The notes: generated from the letters alone by a model not told the origin. A stretch of 64,000 bases of DNA from Alphaproteobacteria bacterium HGW-Alphaproteobacteria-18 (GCA_002841155.1 PHEH01000007.1:1-64000), one strand, 5' to 3'. Numbered from the stretch's first letter, positions 22,932-31,879 are shown. Made by a program: numbers and translations.

Positions 22932-23751
22932 CGAAGCCTCCTTCCAGCAGGGTTCTACCGAGACCAATCAATCCGGCGGGCAGTTCAGTTTCGAATGTCC
23001 GGCCTGAAAACTCTCTGACTGGCTGGAAAATACGCAGACTGTTGGTGAGGAAGATGCTGTCAGCCTCGGCAAGGCGTTCCGGCGTCAGGCTTTCCTGCGC
23101 CGTTTCGAGGCCTGCCTCTCTTGCCGCCGCCAGCAGCCAGCCGCGCACCACACCGGGCAGCACACCTTCCGAAAGCGGCGGCGTCACCAGCAGGTTTCCA
23201 AACAACGCAAAGACATTTGCCGCTGAGGCGCAGGCGACCCGGCCTTCTGGCGAGAGCATGAGCGCCTCATCATACCCCATCGCCATCGCCTCGCGCAGCG
23301 CCATGATATTGTCCGTATAGGACAGGGTCTTGTGGCGCGCGGAGGGGGATGTGGGGTTACGGCGGATGTTGCTGATCCGCAGGCTGACGGGCGGCATCGG
23401 GAATGCCATGTCCATCGGTGAAAAGCGGGCCAGGATCGTTGCCGCGCCCGTGGCTTCCCCAGACAGGCCGCGCCCGCCGGGGCCGCGCGTGATGGTGAGG
23501 CGCAGCGCCCCATTGGCGCCTTCCGGAACCGTCTCCTGCGCCAGAGACTCCAGCGCCGAAATGTTCACGCCAATCCCCAGCGCCGCAGCGTCAGCGGCCA
23601 GCCGCAACAGATGCGCACGTTTCCGTATGATCTGTCCACCAACAATGCGCGAGGTATCAAACACCCCATCAGCAAGGAGCAAACCGCGATCAGTCAGATC
23701 AAAAAGCTCAGTATTTTCAGATATTGAGCCAGGCTGATGGCACCGGATCAT
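22924..23751 (-). CDS. pabC: Aminodeoxychorismate lyase-type PLP enzyme
   Basis: A 275-residue fold-type IV PLP protein with catalytic Lys141 (HKTLSYTDNI), LLLADGVFDTSR near the N-terminus and EGRVACASAANVF in the cofactor phosphate loop. Fold-type IV also contains branched-chain and D-amino acid aminotransferases, but the position between pabA and folP makes 4-amino-4-deoxychorismate lyase (release of pyruvate to give p-aminobenzoate) the natural reading. Overlaps both neighbours. Confidence 0.88.
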   Translation of the reverse strand: MIRCHQPGSISENTELFDLTDRGLLLADGVFDTSRIVGGQIIRKRAHLLRLAADAAALGIGVNISALESLAQETVPEGANGALRLTITRGPGGRGLSGEATGAATILARFSPMDMAFPMPPVSLRISNIRRNPTSPSARHKTLSYTDNIMALREAMAMGYDEALMLSPEGRVACASAANVFALFGNLLVTPPLSEGVLPGVVRGWLLAAAREAGLETAQESLTPERLAEADSIFLTNSLRIFQPVREFSGRTFETELPAGLIGLGRTLLEGGFDD

Positions 23752-24332
23752 GTTCGCCTCCAGGCGCGGGCGAGATTGAGGAAGTTCTGGAGCAGGGCCG
23801 GGCCATGCTCGGTGAGGATCGATTCAGGATGGAACTGGATACCATAGATGGGCTTTGTCGGATGCGACAGCGCCATCACCTCGCCCGAGGGCGAAAGGGC
23901 GTCGATGAGAAGCTCGCTGCCTACCGCTGGCGGCGCGGCGATGAGGGAATGATAGAGGCCGACGTCAAACGTCTCGGGCAGCCCTTCAAACAATCGCTTG
24001 CCGGTATGCGTGATCCGCGCCGCGCGGCCATGGGCGGGCGCGCGGGCATGGGTCACCGGCCAGCCATGGGCCGCCGCAATCGCCTGATGGCCAAGGCAAA
24101 CACCCAGGATCGGCAGGCGCGCGCCGAGCCCGTCGATCACAGCGAGGGAGACACCGGCCTCCGCAGGTGTGCACGGCCCCGGTGAAATCACAAGCGCTTC
24201 GGGCGCCAGCGCCTTGATCTCCGCAACACTGATCCGGTCGCTGTCCACCACCTCTATCTGGCAGCCCAACTCGCGGAAATAGCGCGCCAGATTGAACACG
24301 AAGCTGTCCCTATTGTTCAGCATCAGGATCAT
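23748..24332 (-). CDS. pabA: Aminodeoxychorismate/anthranilate synthase glutamine amidotransferase subunit
   Basis: A 194-residue class I glutamine amidotransferase: NRDSFVFNLARYF start, oxyanion SPGPCTP, nucleophile Cys79 in GVCLGHQA, and the HPES catalytic His/Glu near 168-171. It supplies ammonia to PabB. ATGA overlap (4 bp) with pabB. Position within a pab/fol operon favours PabA over TrpG, although the protein may serve both. Confidence 0.93.
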   Translation of the reverse strand: MILMLNNRDSFVFNLARYFRELGCQIEVVDSDRISVAEIKALAPEALVISPGPCTPAEAGVSLAVIDGLGARLPILGVCLGHQAIAAAHGWPVTHARAPAHGRAARITHTGKRLFEGLPETFDVGLYHSLIAAPPAVGSELLIDALSPSGEVMALSHPTKPIYGIQFHPESILTEHGPALLQNFLNLARAWRRT

Positions 24333-25687
24333 GATGCCACCACCGGAAAACCTGCCTCGGCCATGATCCGTTCGGCCTTGAGCCGGATCTCATCATACTC
24401 CGCCTCCGGATCAGACAGAAGCGTGATGCCTGCCCCCGCCCACAGCCGCGTCACCTCCGGCAGGCATTCCAGCGTGCGGATCAGAATGGAAAAATCCACC
24501 GCGCCGTCATGGCCGATCCACCCCATCGAGCCGCAGAAAACACCGCGCGGGGCCGGCTCCAGCTCGTCGATGATCTCCATCGCCCGCAGCTTCGGCGCCC
24601 CGGTGATCGACCCGCCGGGGAAGACCGCCTCAAGCAGGGCCACCGCGTCCTGCCCCGGCGCCAGCTCTCCCTCCACCGTCGAGACGAGGTGATGAAGATT
24701 GGCGAAACTCTCCAGCCGGCAGAGGGAGGATACCGACACAGACGCAGAGGTGCAGACCCGCGAGATATCGTTCCGCAGGAGGTCCACGATCATCACATTT
24801 TCCGCCCGGTCCTTCTCCGAGGCGCGCAGCGCCGCGCGGGCAGCCTGGTCCTCGGTTTCGTCTTCCTGCCGCCGGATGGTGCCTTTGATGGGCTCGGCTT
24901 TCACACGGCCCTCCCCGTCGGCGCTGATCAGGCGCTCGGGAGAAAAGCTGGCGATCATCCGTCCTTCAAACACGCCGAAGGCGGAAAAGGGCGCCGGAGA
25001 GCGGGCCCGGCCAGAGAGGTATTGCACGAAGGCGGCGTCGCGGCTGAGCGGCGGAGCTGTCCAGAGGGCCGCCCCGTTTGCCTGATAGATGTCGCCTTCG
25101 CGGATATAATCGCGGATGCGGGAAACACTGGCTTTGTAGGCGCTGGCAGAACTTTCTGCCATCCATGTGAGCTTTTCGGGCGGCGGCAAAGGCGGGGCGG
25201 CCTCTGCCAGTTTCGCTTTCAGGCGGCTGATTTTCTCCTGTGCCAGGGTGTCATCCGGCGCAGTATCGCCTGGCTTCAATCCCGCAGAATAAATCGTGGC
25301 GGTTTGCGCGCGGTGATCGAAGGCGATCACCGTGTCGTAGAGGCCAAACTCCAACGCCGGCGCGGCTATTGGTGTATGACGAGAGCGGAAACGGCTCATA
25401 AAGGCCGGCGCAAAGTCGTAGGACAGGTAGCCCGCGGCCCCGCCCTGGAACGGCGCGCCACCCGCTAGGCGCTCCGCCCTGAACTGTGCGCGCCAGTGCC
25501 GGAGTTGCCTCGCCGCCCCCGCTGAAGCCTCAACACGCAGGCGCTCCACCGGCCACAGGCAGATGTAGGAATATTGCGATCCGGGATGATCTGGTGCGGC
25601 GCTGTCGAGCCAGAGAAAGCCGTCCTCCCCCCGCAGGGCCCCTGCAGCAGCGACAGGATCAAAGGAGGGCAGCGCGTCAGCCAGCAT
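24329..25687 (-). CDS. pabB: Aminodeoxychorismate synthase component I
   Basis: A 452-residue chorismate-utilising enzyme. The C-terminal catalytic domain (about 175-445) has REGDIYQANGA, FSPERL, KAEPIKGTIRR, ENVMIVDLLRNDISRVC, the FPGGSITGAPKLRAMEIIDELE signature (PIKGT rather than PIAGT, typical of PabB) and GAGITLLSDPEAEYDE. First gene of pabB-pabA-pabC-folP-folB-folK. The start has AGAGAAG upstream. No dedicated operator is obvious in the 142-bp gap before it. Confidence 0.94.
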   Translation of the reverse strand: MLADALPSFDPVAAAGALRGEDGFLWLDSAAPDHPGSQYSYICLWPVERLRVEASAGAARQLRHWRAQFRAERLAGGAPFQGGAAGYLSYDFAPAFMSRFRSRHTPIAAPALEFGLYDTVIAFDHRAQTATIYSAGLKPGDTAPDDTLAQEKISRLKAKLAEAAPPLPPPEKLTWMAESSASAYKASVSRIRDYIREGDIYQANGAALWTAPPLSRDAAFVQYLSGRARSPAPFSAFGVFEGRMIASFSPERLISADGEGRVKAEPIKGTIRRQEDETEDQAARAALRASEKDRAENVMIVDLLRNDISRVCTSASVSVSSLCRLESFANLHHLVSTVEGELAPGQDAVALLEAVFPGGSITGAPKLRAMEIIDELEPAPRGVFCGSMGWIGHDGAVDFSILIRTLECLPEVTRLWAGAGITLLSDPEAEYDEIRLKAERIMAEAGFPVVAS

Positions 25688-25802
25688 GGGGCTTCTCTAG
25701 CCGGTGGCAGGAAGGGCGGAAAGGCGCAGAGGCCTTAGAACGCCTGCAAATGCGGGACAATTCGCCCCGGTCGGCGCATCGGCAAGGAATTCCGGGTGAT
25801 TT

Positions 25803-25817
25803 TGCAAACCGTTTGCA
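25803..25817. promoter_or_regulatory. Candidate operator for the metal-efflux genes
   Basis: Perfect inverted repeat TGCAAAC-C-GTTTGCA, 12 bp before the start of the His-rich periplasmic protein and in the divergent gap to pabB. Position and symmetry suit a repressor site; the cognate regulator is not in the window. Confidence 0.45.
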
Positions 25818-25829
25818 GTAACAAGCGGC

Positions 25830-26192
25830 ATGCGCCCGGCTCGCCTCATCCTCTGGCTTCGCAGCCTTGTTGCCGCCTTTCTGGTGGTATCGCTGGTTGG
25901 AACGCCCGCTTTGGCGGCGTCGGAACCGCCGGATGCGCATGCAGAAATCTCCCGCATTCACAATGAGATAGCCGTTTCCACCGACACTGTGTCCATCGGC
26001 GACGCGCATCAGCATAACGACGACCATTGCGAAGAAATCCATGGCTGTGGCAGCTGCCACTTCCACTGGATCGCCAGCAAAACCGAGCCTTCTCTGCCGG
26101 CAAACCGGGTGGCTCCGGCTGAGGCCACACTTACGGCCGAGCCCCTGATTTACCTCGCCAAAACAGGCCCCTACCGGCCCCCTCGCGGCTGA
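25830..26192 (+). CDS. His/Cys-rich periplasmic protein of a metal-efflux operon (CzcI-like)
   Basis: A 120-residue protein with a Sec signal peptide (about 1-29, cleavage after ALA). A metal-binding cluster follows at about 58-80: D-A-H-Q-H-N-D-D-H-C-E-E-I-H-G-C-G-S-C-H-F-H. The C-terminus is Pro-rich. Small His-rich periplasmic proteins of this kind are found before RND metal pumps (CzcI in Cupriavidus). It lies 55 bp upstream of the adaptor gene, presumably in the same operon. The exact family is unrecognised; a metal sensor or chaperone role is inferred. Confidence 0.72.
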   Translation: MRPARLILWLRSLVAAFLVVSLVGTPALAASEPPDAHAEISRIHNEIAVSTDTVSIGDAHQHNDDHCEEIHGCGSCHFHWIASKTEPSLPANRVAPAEATLTAEPLIYLAKTGPYRPPRG

Positions 26193-26247
26193 TCCCTGAA
26201 CGTTTCGCGGCCATTGGCCGGTTCTGGATCAATCCGAGGAAAAGTCT

Positions 26248-27597
26248 TTGTCGTTCAAGATCGATTGCGCCCGTATGGCGCCCGCGCTGCTGTATCGGTT
26301 GAGCAGTATTTATAATAGATTCAAAAGGTTGTCGCTTCTGGTGCCCCTTGCGCTGGTACTGGCTGCCTGCGGCGCGCCAGACCCTGCCAAGCTGGGTCAT
26401 GACGCGCATGATCATGGCCATGACGAGGACAATTCAGGACAATCCAGGACAAATCAGGACACTTCGGGACACTTTGAGACAGAGGGCGACGAAGATCATG
26501 ACCACGATCACGACCATGAAGAGACCGAAGGCGACCATGTTGAACTCTCCGCCGAGGCAGCCCGGGAAGCGGGCATCGTCATCGCGACGGCAGAGCTTGC
26601 CGCGCTGTCCTCCACGCTGAAGCTGCCGGCCGAGATCCGCTTCGATGCGGACCGGATTGCCAATGTGACGGCGAGCATCGACGGGATCGTCGCCCGCGTG
26701 AATGCGCGCGAGGGCGCCGCCGTGCGCAAAGGGGAGACGCTGGCCGTGCTGAGCAGCCGGGAGCTGGCGGGCCTCAAGGCGGACTATCTGACGGCCCTCT
26801 CCGCCGAGACCCTCTCCCGCGACACGCTGATGCGCGAAGAGCGGCTCTGGGAGCACAGGATCACGGCCGAGGCCGCCCTGCAGGCCGCTCGCGCAGGCGT
26901 GGCCGCCGCAGAGGCCACCCGCAAGGCGGCGGAGAACAAGCTGCATGCCGTGGGTGTCGGCCATGGCGCGCTGGAGAAGATGGTGGACGCGCCCGATGGC
27001 GCCCTCGCCAGCGCAGCGATCCTGGCGCCGATGGGCGGAACCATCGTGCGGCGCAATCTGTCGCTGGGCGACATGGTGACCACAGAAGTCACCGCGCCCC
27101 TGTTCGTGATCGCCGATGACAGCGTGTTGTGGGCCGATATTGCCGTCTACAAGAATGACTATGGCCGCCTTCAGGAAGGCATGGCCGTTCTGCTGCGTCA
27201 GGAGACGGGCGCCGTGGCGGCGGAGGGCACTATTGCCTTCATCCTGCCGCTGATCGAGGAAACCTCCCGCACGGCCACCGCGCGGGTGATCCTCGACAAC
27301 AAGGAGCGCCGGCTGCGCCCCGGCCAGTTCGTGACGGCAGAGATTGCGGCCGGGGACGGCGCGCCTGTGCTGCGCGTACCCGAAGCGGCCATTGTGCAGG
27401 TGGAGGGCAAGGCATCCGTGTTCGTCCCGGCGGAAGACGGTTTTGAACCCCGCGCGGTCGAGACAGGTGCCAAGGCGGGCGGCTTTGCTGAAATCCGCTC
27501 CGGTCTTGAGGCCGGTGACCGCTACGTATCCGAAGGCGCCTTCACGCTGAAAGCTCAGCTTGAAAAAGACGCTTTCGGCGACGGCCACGCGCACTAG
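26248..27597 (+). CDS. RND efflux membrane-fusion adaptor (CzcB-like) with His-rich linker
   Basis: A 449-residue periplasmic adaptor. The TTG start has GAGGAA 5-6 bp upstream. A hydrophobic segment ends in lipobox LAAC (near 41), and a linker (about 50-97) contains HDAHDHGHDE and DEDHDHDHDHEE metal-binding runs. Beta-barrel/lipoyl/hairpin regions follow, with the biotinyl-lipoyl half VARVNAREGAAVRKGETLAVLSS typical of CzcB/CusB. A second His pair ends the protein (GHAH). The part of the linker reading NSGQSRTNQDTSGHFE is encoded by a 10-bp-period TGTCC/GGACA repeat also seen after tex and hutF. It couples the RND pump to an outer-membrane channel not encoded here. Confidence 0.87.
   Translation: MSFKIDCARMAPALLYRLSSIYNRFKRLSLLVPLALVLAACGAPDPAKLGHDAHDHGHDEDNSGQSRTNQDTSGHFETEGDEDHDHDHDHEETEGDHVELSAEAAREAGIVIATAELAALSSTLKLPAEIRFDADRIANVTASIDGIVARVNAREGAAVRKGETLAVLSSRELAGLKADYLTALSAETLSRDTLMREERLWEHRITAEAALQAARAGVAAAEATRKAAENKLHAVGVGHGALEKMVDAPDGALASAAILAPMGGTIVRRNLSLGDMVTTEVTAPLFVIADDSVLWADIAVYKNDYGRLQEGMAVLLRQETGAVAAEGTIAFILPLIEETSRTATARVILDNKERRLRPGQFVTAEIAAGDGAPVLRVPEAAIVQVEGKASVFVPAEDGFEPRAVETGAKAGGFAEIRSGLEAGDRYVSEGAFTLKAQLEKDAFGDGHAH
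26427..26481 (+). repeat. GGACA array, copy A (six 10-bp units, inside a coding sequence)
   Basis: GGACA occurs at 26427, 26437, 26447, 26457 and 26467, with GAGACA at 26476, i.e. an exact 10-bp period. It lies in frame inside the linker of the efflux adaptor and has the GGACA orientation on the coding strand. It shares a 25-bp core with copies B (45634-45668) and C (56223-56299). Confidence 0.8.
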
Positions 27598-27609
27598 GAG
27601 GCGGCCAAC

Positions 27610-30600
27610 ATGAAAACCCTGATGCACCACATTGCGGGCGGATGCCTTCTTGCCGCCATCGCCGTCCTCGTGCTGACGCTGGGGGGCCTCTTTGCCTTCC
27701 GCGCCCTGCCCGTGGACGCCTTTCCCGATCCCTCGCCTTCGCTGGTTCAGGTCTTCACCGAAACCGGCGGGCTCTCGCCCGAAGAGGTTGAGCGGTATGT
27801 GACCTTCCCGATCGAGACGGCGATGTCGGGCCTGCCGAAGATGCAGTCCATGCGCTCGACATCGAATTTCGGGCTCTCGGTCGTCAACCTCTATTTCGAG
27901 GATGGCACAGACATGTATTTCGCCCGGCAGGTCGTCGGCGAGCGGCTGGCCGAAGCCTCCGAAGCGATCCCGCAAGGTTTCGGCACGCCAAAAATGGGAC
28001 CAATCTCCACCGGCCTCGGCATCATCCTTTATTTCCGGCTGGAAGATGAAACCGGCGCGCGCTCCCTTATCGAGATGCGCGAAATTGCCGACTGGATGAT
28101 CAAATATCCGCTCCAGTCCGTAGACGGCATAACCGAAGTCCTGACCCTCGGCGGCTATGAGAAGGAATACCAGGTCCGCCTCAACCCTGACCTTCTGATC
28201 GGCCACGACATTGGCCTCAGCGATGTGATCGCCGCGCTGGAAGCAGGCAACCGCACCGAAGGCGCGCAATATATCGAAAGCGGCGCCGAGCAGTTTACCG
28301 TACGCGGCGCGGGCCTTGCGCACACTCTGGACGACCTTGCTGAAACGCCCGTGAAAACCCAGGACGGGCGCGCCGTGCGCGTCGGGGATCTCGGCGAAGT
28401 CGTCCTCGGCGGCGGCGTGCGTCAGGGGCTTGCGACGGCCAATGGCAAGGGCGAAGTGGTCGCCGGGCTGGTGCTGAAGCTCTATGGCTCCAACACATCG
28501 GAGGTGATCGCGCGCGCCCAGCAGCGCTTTGAGGAGATCAACAAGACCCTGCCTGACGGCGTAACCGCCATTCCCTATTACGATCAGGGAACGCTGGTGG
28601 AAAAGGCTGCCGCAACCGTAACCACCGCCCTCTGGCAGGGCGCATTGCTCGTCGCCGCGCTGATCTTCCTGTTCCTGGGCGGATGGCGGCCGAGCCTTGT
28701 CGTGGTGCTGTCGATCCCCTTCTCCGTGGGCTTTGCCTTCATCGCGATGCAGGCGCTCGGCATCAGCGCAAACCTGATGTCGCTGGGCGGCGTGGCGATT
28801 GCCATCGGCATGATGGTCGACGGAGCGATTGTGATTGCCGAAAATGTCGACCGGGGATTCCGGGAACGCGCAGAGGGCGAGACAAACCAGCAGATCGTCG
28901 CGCGGGCGAGCGCAGACGTGATCGCGCCGCTGATCGCCGCTGTGGCGGTGGTTATCATCGTGTTCCTGCCGTTGTTTGCCTTGCAGGGGGTGGAGGGCAA
29001 GACCTTCCGGCCGCTCGCCGCCGCCGCCGCCCTCGCGATGCTCGGTTCACTCATCTATGCCGCGCTCATCGCCCCGGCGATGGCGTTCGGCCTGATGCGC
29101 CCGCCGAAGAAAGCGGCCCGTACCGGCCCCGACCGGGCGGGCCGCATCGTCCAGCCCATCGCCGCCTTCTTCATCCGGAGACGGACGGCCGCGATTGCCC
29201 TGGCGCTGGGCCTGCTGGCCGCAGGCGGATTGGCACTCTCGCAGCTGGGTTCGGAGTTCCAGCCCGCACTGGAAGAAGGCGATATCGTCATGCGCATCAC
29301 CATGGCGCCCTCGATCTCTCTCACCGAAGCGGCCGCCACGGTGACCCGGATCGAAAAGCGCCTGCTGGAGACCTTCCCGGAGGTCGCTTCCGTGGTCAGC
29401 CGCATCGGACGCGGCGAAGTGGGCGCCCATGCTGACCCGGTAAACTCGTCTGAAAGTTTCGTCGCCCTCAAGCCGCGAAACCAGTGGCGCAAGGGGCTTT
29501 CACCGGATGATCTGCGCGCGGCCATCTCAGACAATCTGGGCGCCTATCCGGGCGTGCAGGTCAGCGTCGGCCAGCCGATTGCCATGTCGGTGGATGAACT
29601 CGTCACCGGCACACGGGCACAGCTCGCCGTGAAGATATTCGGTCCTGATACGGATGTGCTGCTCGAAAACTCGCAGACGCTGCAAACCATCCTTCAGGAC
29701 ATACGCGGCGCCAGCGATGTTCAGGCCGACCAGATCACCGGCGCGCCGCAACTGGTGGTCTCGCCAGACCGGGTGGCGCTCGGCCGGTATGGCCTCAGCG
29801 TAGACGACGCATTGGAAGCCATGCGCGCGGGCGTTGGCGGGGCGCAGGCGGGCGCCGTGTTCGAAGGCGTCCGGCAATTCCCCGTCACCGTGCGTTATGC
29901 CGAGGAAAGCCGCCGCGACGCGGCCGCCATCGGGCGCATTGTGCTGCGCGCGGAAAGTAGCGCGAAGGTTCCACTGGAAGCGGTCTCCGACATTCGCGAG
30001 GTGACCGGCCCCCGCCAGATCACCCGCGAGAATGGGGAGCGGTTCATCACGGTGCAGTTGAATGTACGCGACCGCGACATTGGCTCTTACGTGGCCGAGG
30101 CGCAGGCCGCAACGACCGAAGCTCTGGTGCTTCCGCCCGGCTATCGCCTCGAATGGGGCGGTCAGTTCGAGCTGCAACAGAAGGCCAATGCGCGCTTTGC
30201 CCTCGTCATTCCGGTGACGCTGGGGATCGTGATGATCGTCCTTCTGCTGACATTCAGGCGACTGGCATCTGCTGCGCTGATCCTCCTCAACATCCCCCTC
30301 GCTTTGACCGGCGGGGCGCTGGCGTTGTGGGTTGCGGGGCTGCCCGTGTCTGTGCCCGCGACGGTTGGCTTCATTGCGCTGTTTGGCATCGCGCTCGGCA
30401 ATGGGATGGTTCTGGTGAGCTTCATGGACGCGTTTGCCCGGAAGGGGCGCCCTGCCGACGCGCTTGCCATCGAGGCAGCATGCCTGCGCGCCCGGCCTGT
30501 GCTGATGACGGCGCTGACCACGGCGCTCGGCCTCGCCCCGTTGCTGTTTGCCACCGGCGTCGGCGCCGAAGTACAGCGGCCACTCGCGACGGTGGTGATG

Positions 30601-30690
30601 GGTGGCCTCGTCACCTCGACCCTGCTCACCCTACTGGTGTTGCCCGCGCTGCACCGCTGGTTTGCGCCAAAGGCAGATGCGCCTGGTTAG
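27610..30690 (+). CDS. Heavy-metal efflux RND transporter (CzcA/CusA-like)
   Basis: A 1026-residue RND pump with twelve membrane helices and two large periplasmic loops, exporting metal cations with proton antiport. TM4 carries AIGMMVDGAIVIAEN, matching the AIG-x3-DGA-x3-xEN pattern of the poorly studied HME5 class rather than DFG-x3-DGA (CzcA, Zn/Co/Cd) or AIG-x3-DAA (CusA, Cu/Ag). The metal is therefore not assignable. It starts 12 bp after the adaptor with GGAGG upstream. No CzcC-type outer-membrane component is nearby. Its 3' end overlaps the convergent LOG-family gene by 4 bp. Confidence 0.92.
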   Translation: MKTLMHHIAGGCLLAAIAVLVLTLGGLFAFRALPVDAFPDPSPSLVQVFTETGGLSPEEVERYVTFPIETAMSGLPKMQSMRSTSNFGLSVVNLYFEDGTDMYFARQVVGERLAEASEAIPQGFGTPKMGPISTGLGIILYFRLEDETGARSLIEMREIADWMIKYPLQSVDGITEVLTLGGYEKEYQVRLNPDLLIGHDIGLSDVIAALEAGNRTEGAQYIESGAEQFTVRGAGLAHTLDDLAETPVKTQDGRAVRVGDLGEVVLGGGVRQGLATANGKGEVVAGLVLKLYGSNTSEVIARAQQRFEEINKTLPDGVTAIPYYDQGTLVEKAAATVTTALWQGALLVAALIFLFLGGWRPSLVVVLSIPFSVGFAFIAMQALGISANLMSLGGVAIAIGMMVDGAIVIAENVDRGFRERAEGETNQQIVARASADVIAPLIAAVAVVIIVFLPLFALQGVEGKTFRPLAAAAALAMLGSLIYAALIAPAMAFGLMRPPKKAARTGPDRAGRIVQPIAAFFIRRRTAAIALALGLLAAGGLALSQLGSEFQPALEEGDIVMRITMAPSISLTEAAATVTRIEKRLLETFPEVASVVSRIGRGEVGAHADPVNSSESFVALKPRNQWRKGLSPDDLRAAISDNLGAYPGVQVSVGQPIAMSVDELVTGTRAQLAVKIFGPDTDVLLENSQTLQTILQDIRGASDVQADQITGAPQLVVSPDRVALGRYGLSVDDALEAMRAGVGGAQAGAVFEGVRQFPVTVRYAEESRRDAAAIGRIVLRAESSAKVPLEAVSDIREVTGPRQITRENGERFITVQLNVRDRDIGSYVAEAQAATTEALVLPPGYRLEWGGQFELQQKANARFALVIPVTLGIVMIVLLLTFRRLASAALILLNIPLALTGGALALWVAGLPVSVPATVGFIALFGIALGNGMVLVSFMDAFARKGRPADALAIEAACLRARPVLMTALTTALGLAPLLFATGVGAEVQRPLATVVMGGLVTSTLLTLLVLPALHRWFAPKADAPG

Positions 30691-31439
30691 ATGATCTCCG
30701 GCACGTCCAGGCCGAGGTCGAGGAGGCTTTCCCAGGTCTCTTCCGGATCGTCGGCGAACTTGAAAAGCTTCAGGTCGTCCGGATTGATCATGCCCGCTTC
30801 GGCGAGCGCCTCGAAATTGACGATGCGGTTCCAGAAGGCCCGGTCATAGAGGACGACGGGCATGTGATGGCCCTTGCCGGTCTGGCTGAGGGTGAGGAGT
30901 TCAAACAGTTCGTCCATCGTGCCGAAACCGCCCGGAAAGATGACGAGGGCGCGGGCGCGCATGGCCAGATGCATCTTGCGCATGCCGAAATAGTGGAACT
31001 GGAAGCTGAGCTGGGGGGTGATGTAGGGGTTGGGCGCCTGTTCGTGGGGCAGCTGGATATTGAAACCGATGGTGACGGCGCCGGCGTCGCGCGCGCCGCG
31101 ATTGGCCGCTTCCATCACGCCGGGACCACCGCCCGTGGTGATGACATTGTCGCGCCAGCCCGTGCCGTCGCAGAGGGCGCCGCCACGCTCGGAGGCAATG
31201 CGGCCGAAGGTGCGCGCACCATTATAGATGCGGGATTGCCATTCACCGCCATCCTCGCGGATGCGGGCGCTGCCGAAAGCGACGAGGGTGGTACGGACAC
31301 GCTCGCGGCGAAGGTATTCCTCGGCCTTGGCGTATTCCATCATGAAGCGCGCGCCCCGCATCGAGTCGCCCAGGATGAATTCCTGGTCGAGCGCGGCCAG
31401 TTCGTAGACCGGATGGTCGCCTTGATCGTCTGCGGCCAT
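30687..31439 (-). CDS. LOG-family protein (TIGR00730-type nucleotide phosphoribohydrolase)
   Basis: A 250-residue Rossmann-like protein with both family motifs: GGGPGVMEAANRGA and PGGFGTMDELFELLTL, the PGGxGTxxE active site that hydrolyses (cytokinin-type) nucleoside 5'-monophosphates to base and ribose 5-phosphate. The N-terminal extension (about 1-55) with AEEYLRRERVRTTLVAFGSARI is typical of the long subfamily. The bacterial role is mostly purine-nucleotide salvage. Separate transcript running against the RND pump gene. Confidence 0.9.
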   Translation of the reverse strand: MAADDQGDHPVYELAALDQEFILGDSMRGARFMMEYAKAEEYLRRERVRTTLVAFGSARIREDGGEWQSRIYNGARTFGRIASERGGALCDGTGWRDNVITTGGGPGVMEAANRGARDAGAVTIGFNIQLPHEQAPNPYITPQLSFQFHYFGMRKMHLAMRARALVIFPGGFGTMDELFELLTLSQTGKGHHMPVVLYDRAFWNRIVNFEALAEAGMINPDDLKLFKFADDPEETWESLLDLGLDVPEII

Positions 31440-31483
31440 GAGAGCCTCCTGTTCGAGATAAAGAGCGCCCCTCTCAGGGCAGT

Positions 31484-31879
31484 TTATTTTGCAGGACAGC
31501 GGGCAATGACTTTGATCTCGAAGTCAAACCCGGAAAGCCAGGTGACGCCCACGGCAGTCCAGTTCGGATAAGGCGGCTGGGGAAAAACGCGGCTTTTTAC
31601 TTCCATCACGGTTCCGATCTGGGCCTCGGGGTCGGTATGAAAACTGGTGACATCCACGATGTCACTGAGGCCGCACCCTGCCGCGTCGAGCACGGCCTGG
31701 AGATTGTCGAAGGCCAACTGCACCTGCTTGGCAAAATCGGGCTCCGGCGAGCCATCCGGGCGGCCGCCAACCTGACCAGAAACAAAAAGCAGGTCTCCGG
31801 AGCGGATCGCCGCCGAATACCCGTGCTGCTCGTAAAGGGCGTGACGGCCCGCAGGAAAGATGGGTTCGTTCCGGGACAT
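31484..31879 (-). CDS. RidA/YjgF-family protein without the catalytic Arg
   Basis: A 131-residue Rid-family protein: FVSGQVGGRPDGS, FDNLQAVLDAAGCGLSDIVDVTSFHTD and a C-terminal FEIKVIARCP. Canonical RidA hydrolyses reactive enamines/imines using an Arg in an aRsxVxV motif; here the aligned stretch is N-W-T-A-V-G-V, so the Arg is missing and imine deaminase activity is doubtful. AGGAGAAC precedes the ATG at 31879; the longer frame upstream lacks a site. Subfamily function unknown. Confidence 0.88.
   Translation of the reverse strand: MSRNEPIFPAGRHALYEQHGYSAAIRSGDLLFVSGQVGGRPDGSPEPDFAKQVQLAFDNLQAVLDAAGCGLSDIVDVTSFHTDPEAQIGTVMEVKSRVFPQPPYPNWTAVGVTWLSGFDFEIKVIARCPAK

Noticed and set aside
26434-28323. 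629-codon minus-strand frame opposite the efflux adaptor and RND pump
   Set aside because: Antisense of two genes with clear RND and adaptor motifs; composition (His/Arg/Gly-rich) is typical of high-GC shadow frames.
30153-31571. 472-codon plus-strand frame across the RND 3' end and the LOG gene
   Set aside because: Overlaps two motif-bearing genes and shows no recognisable protein features.
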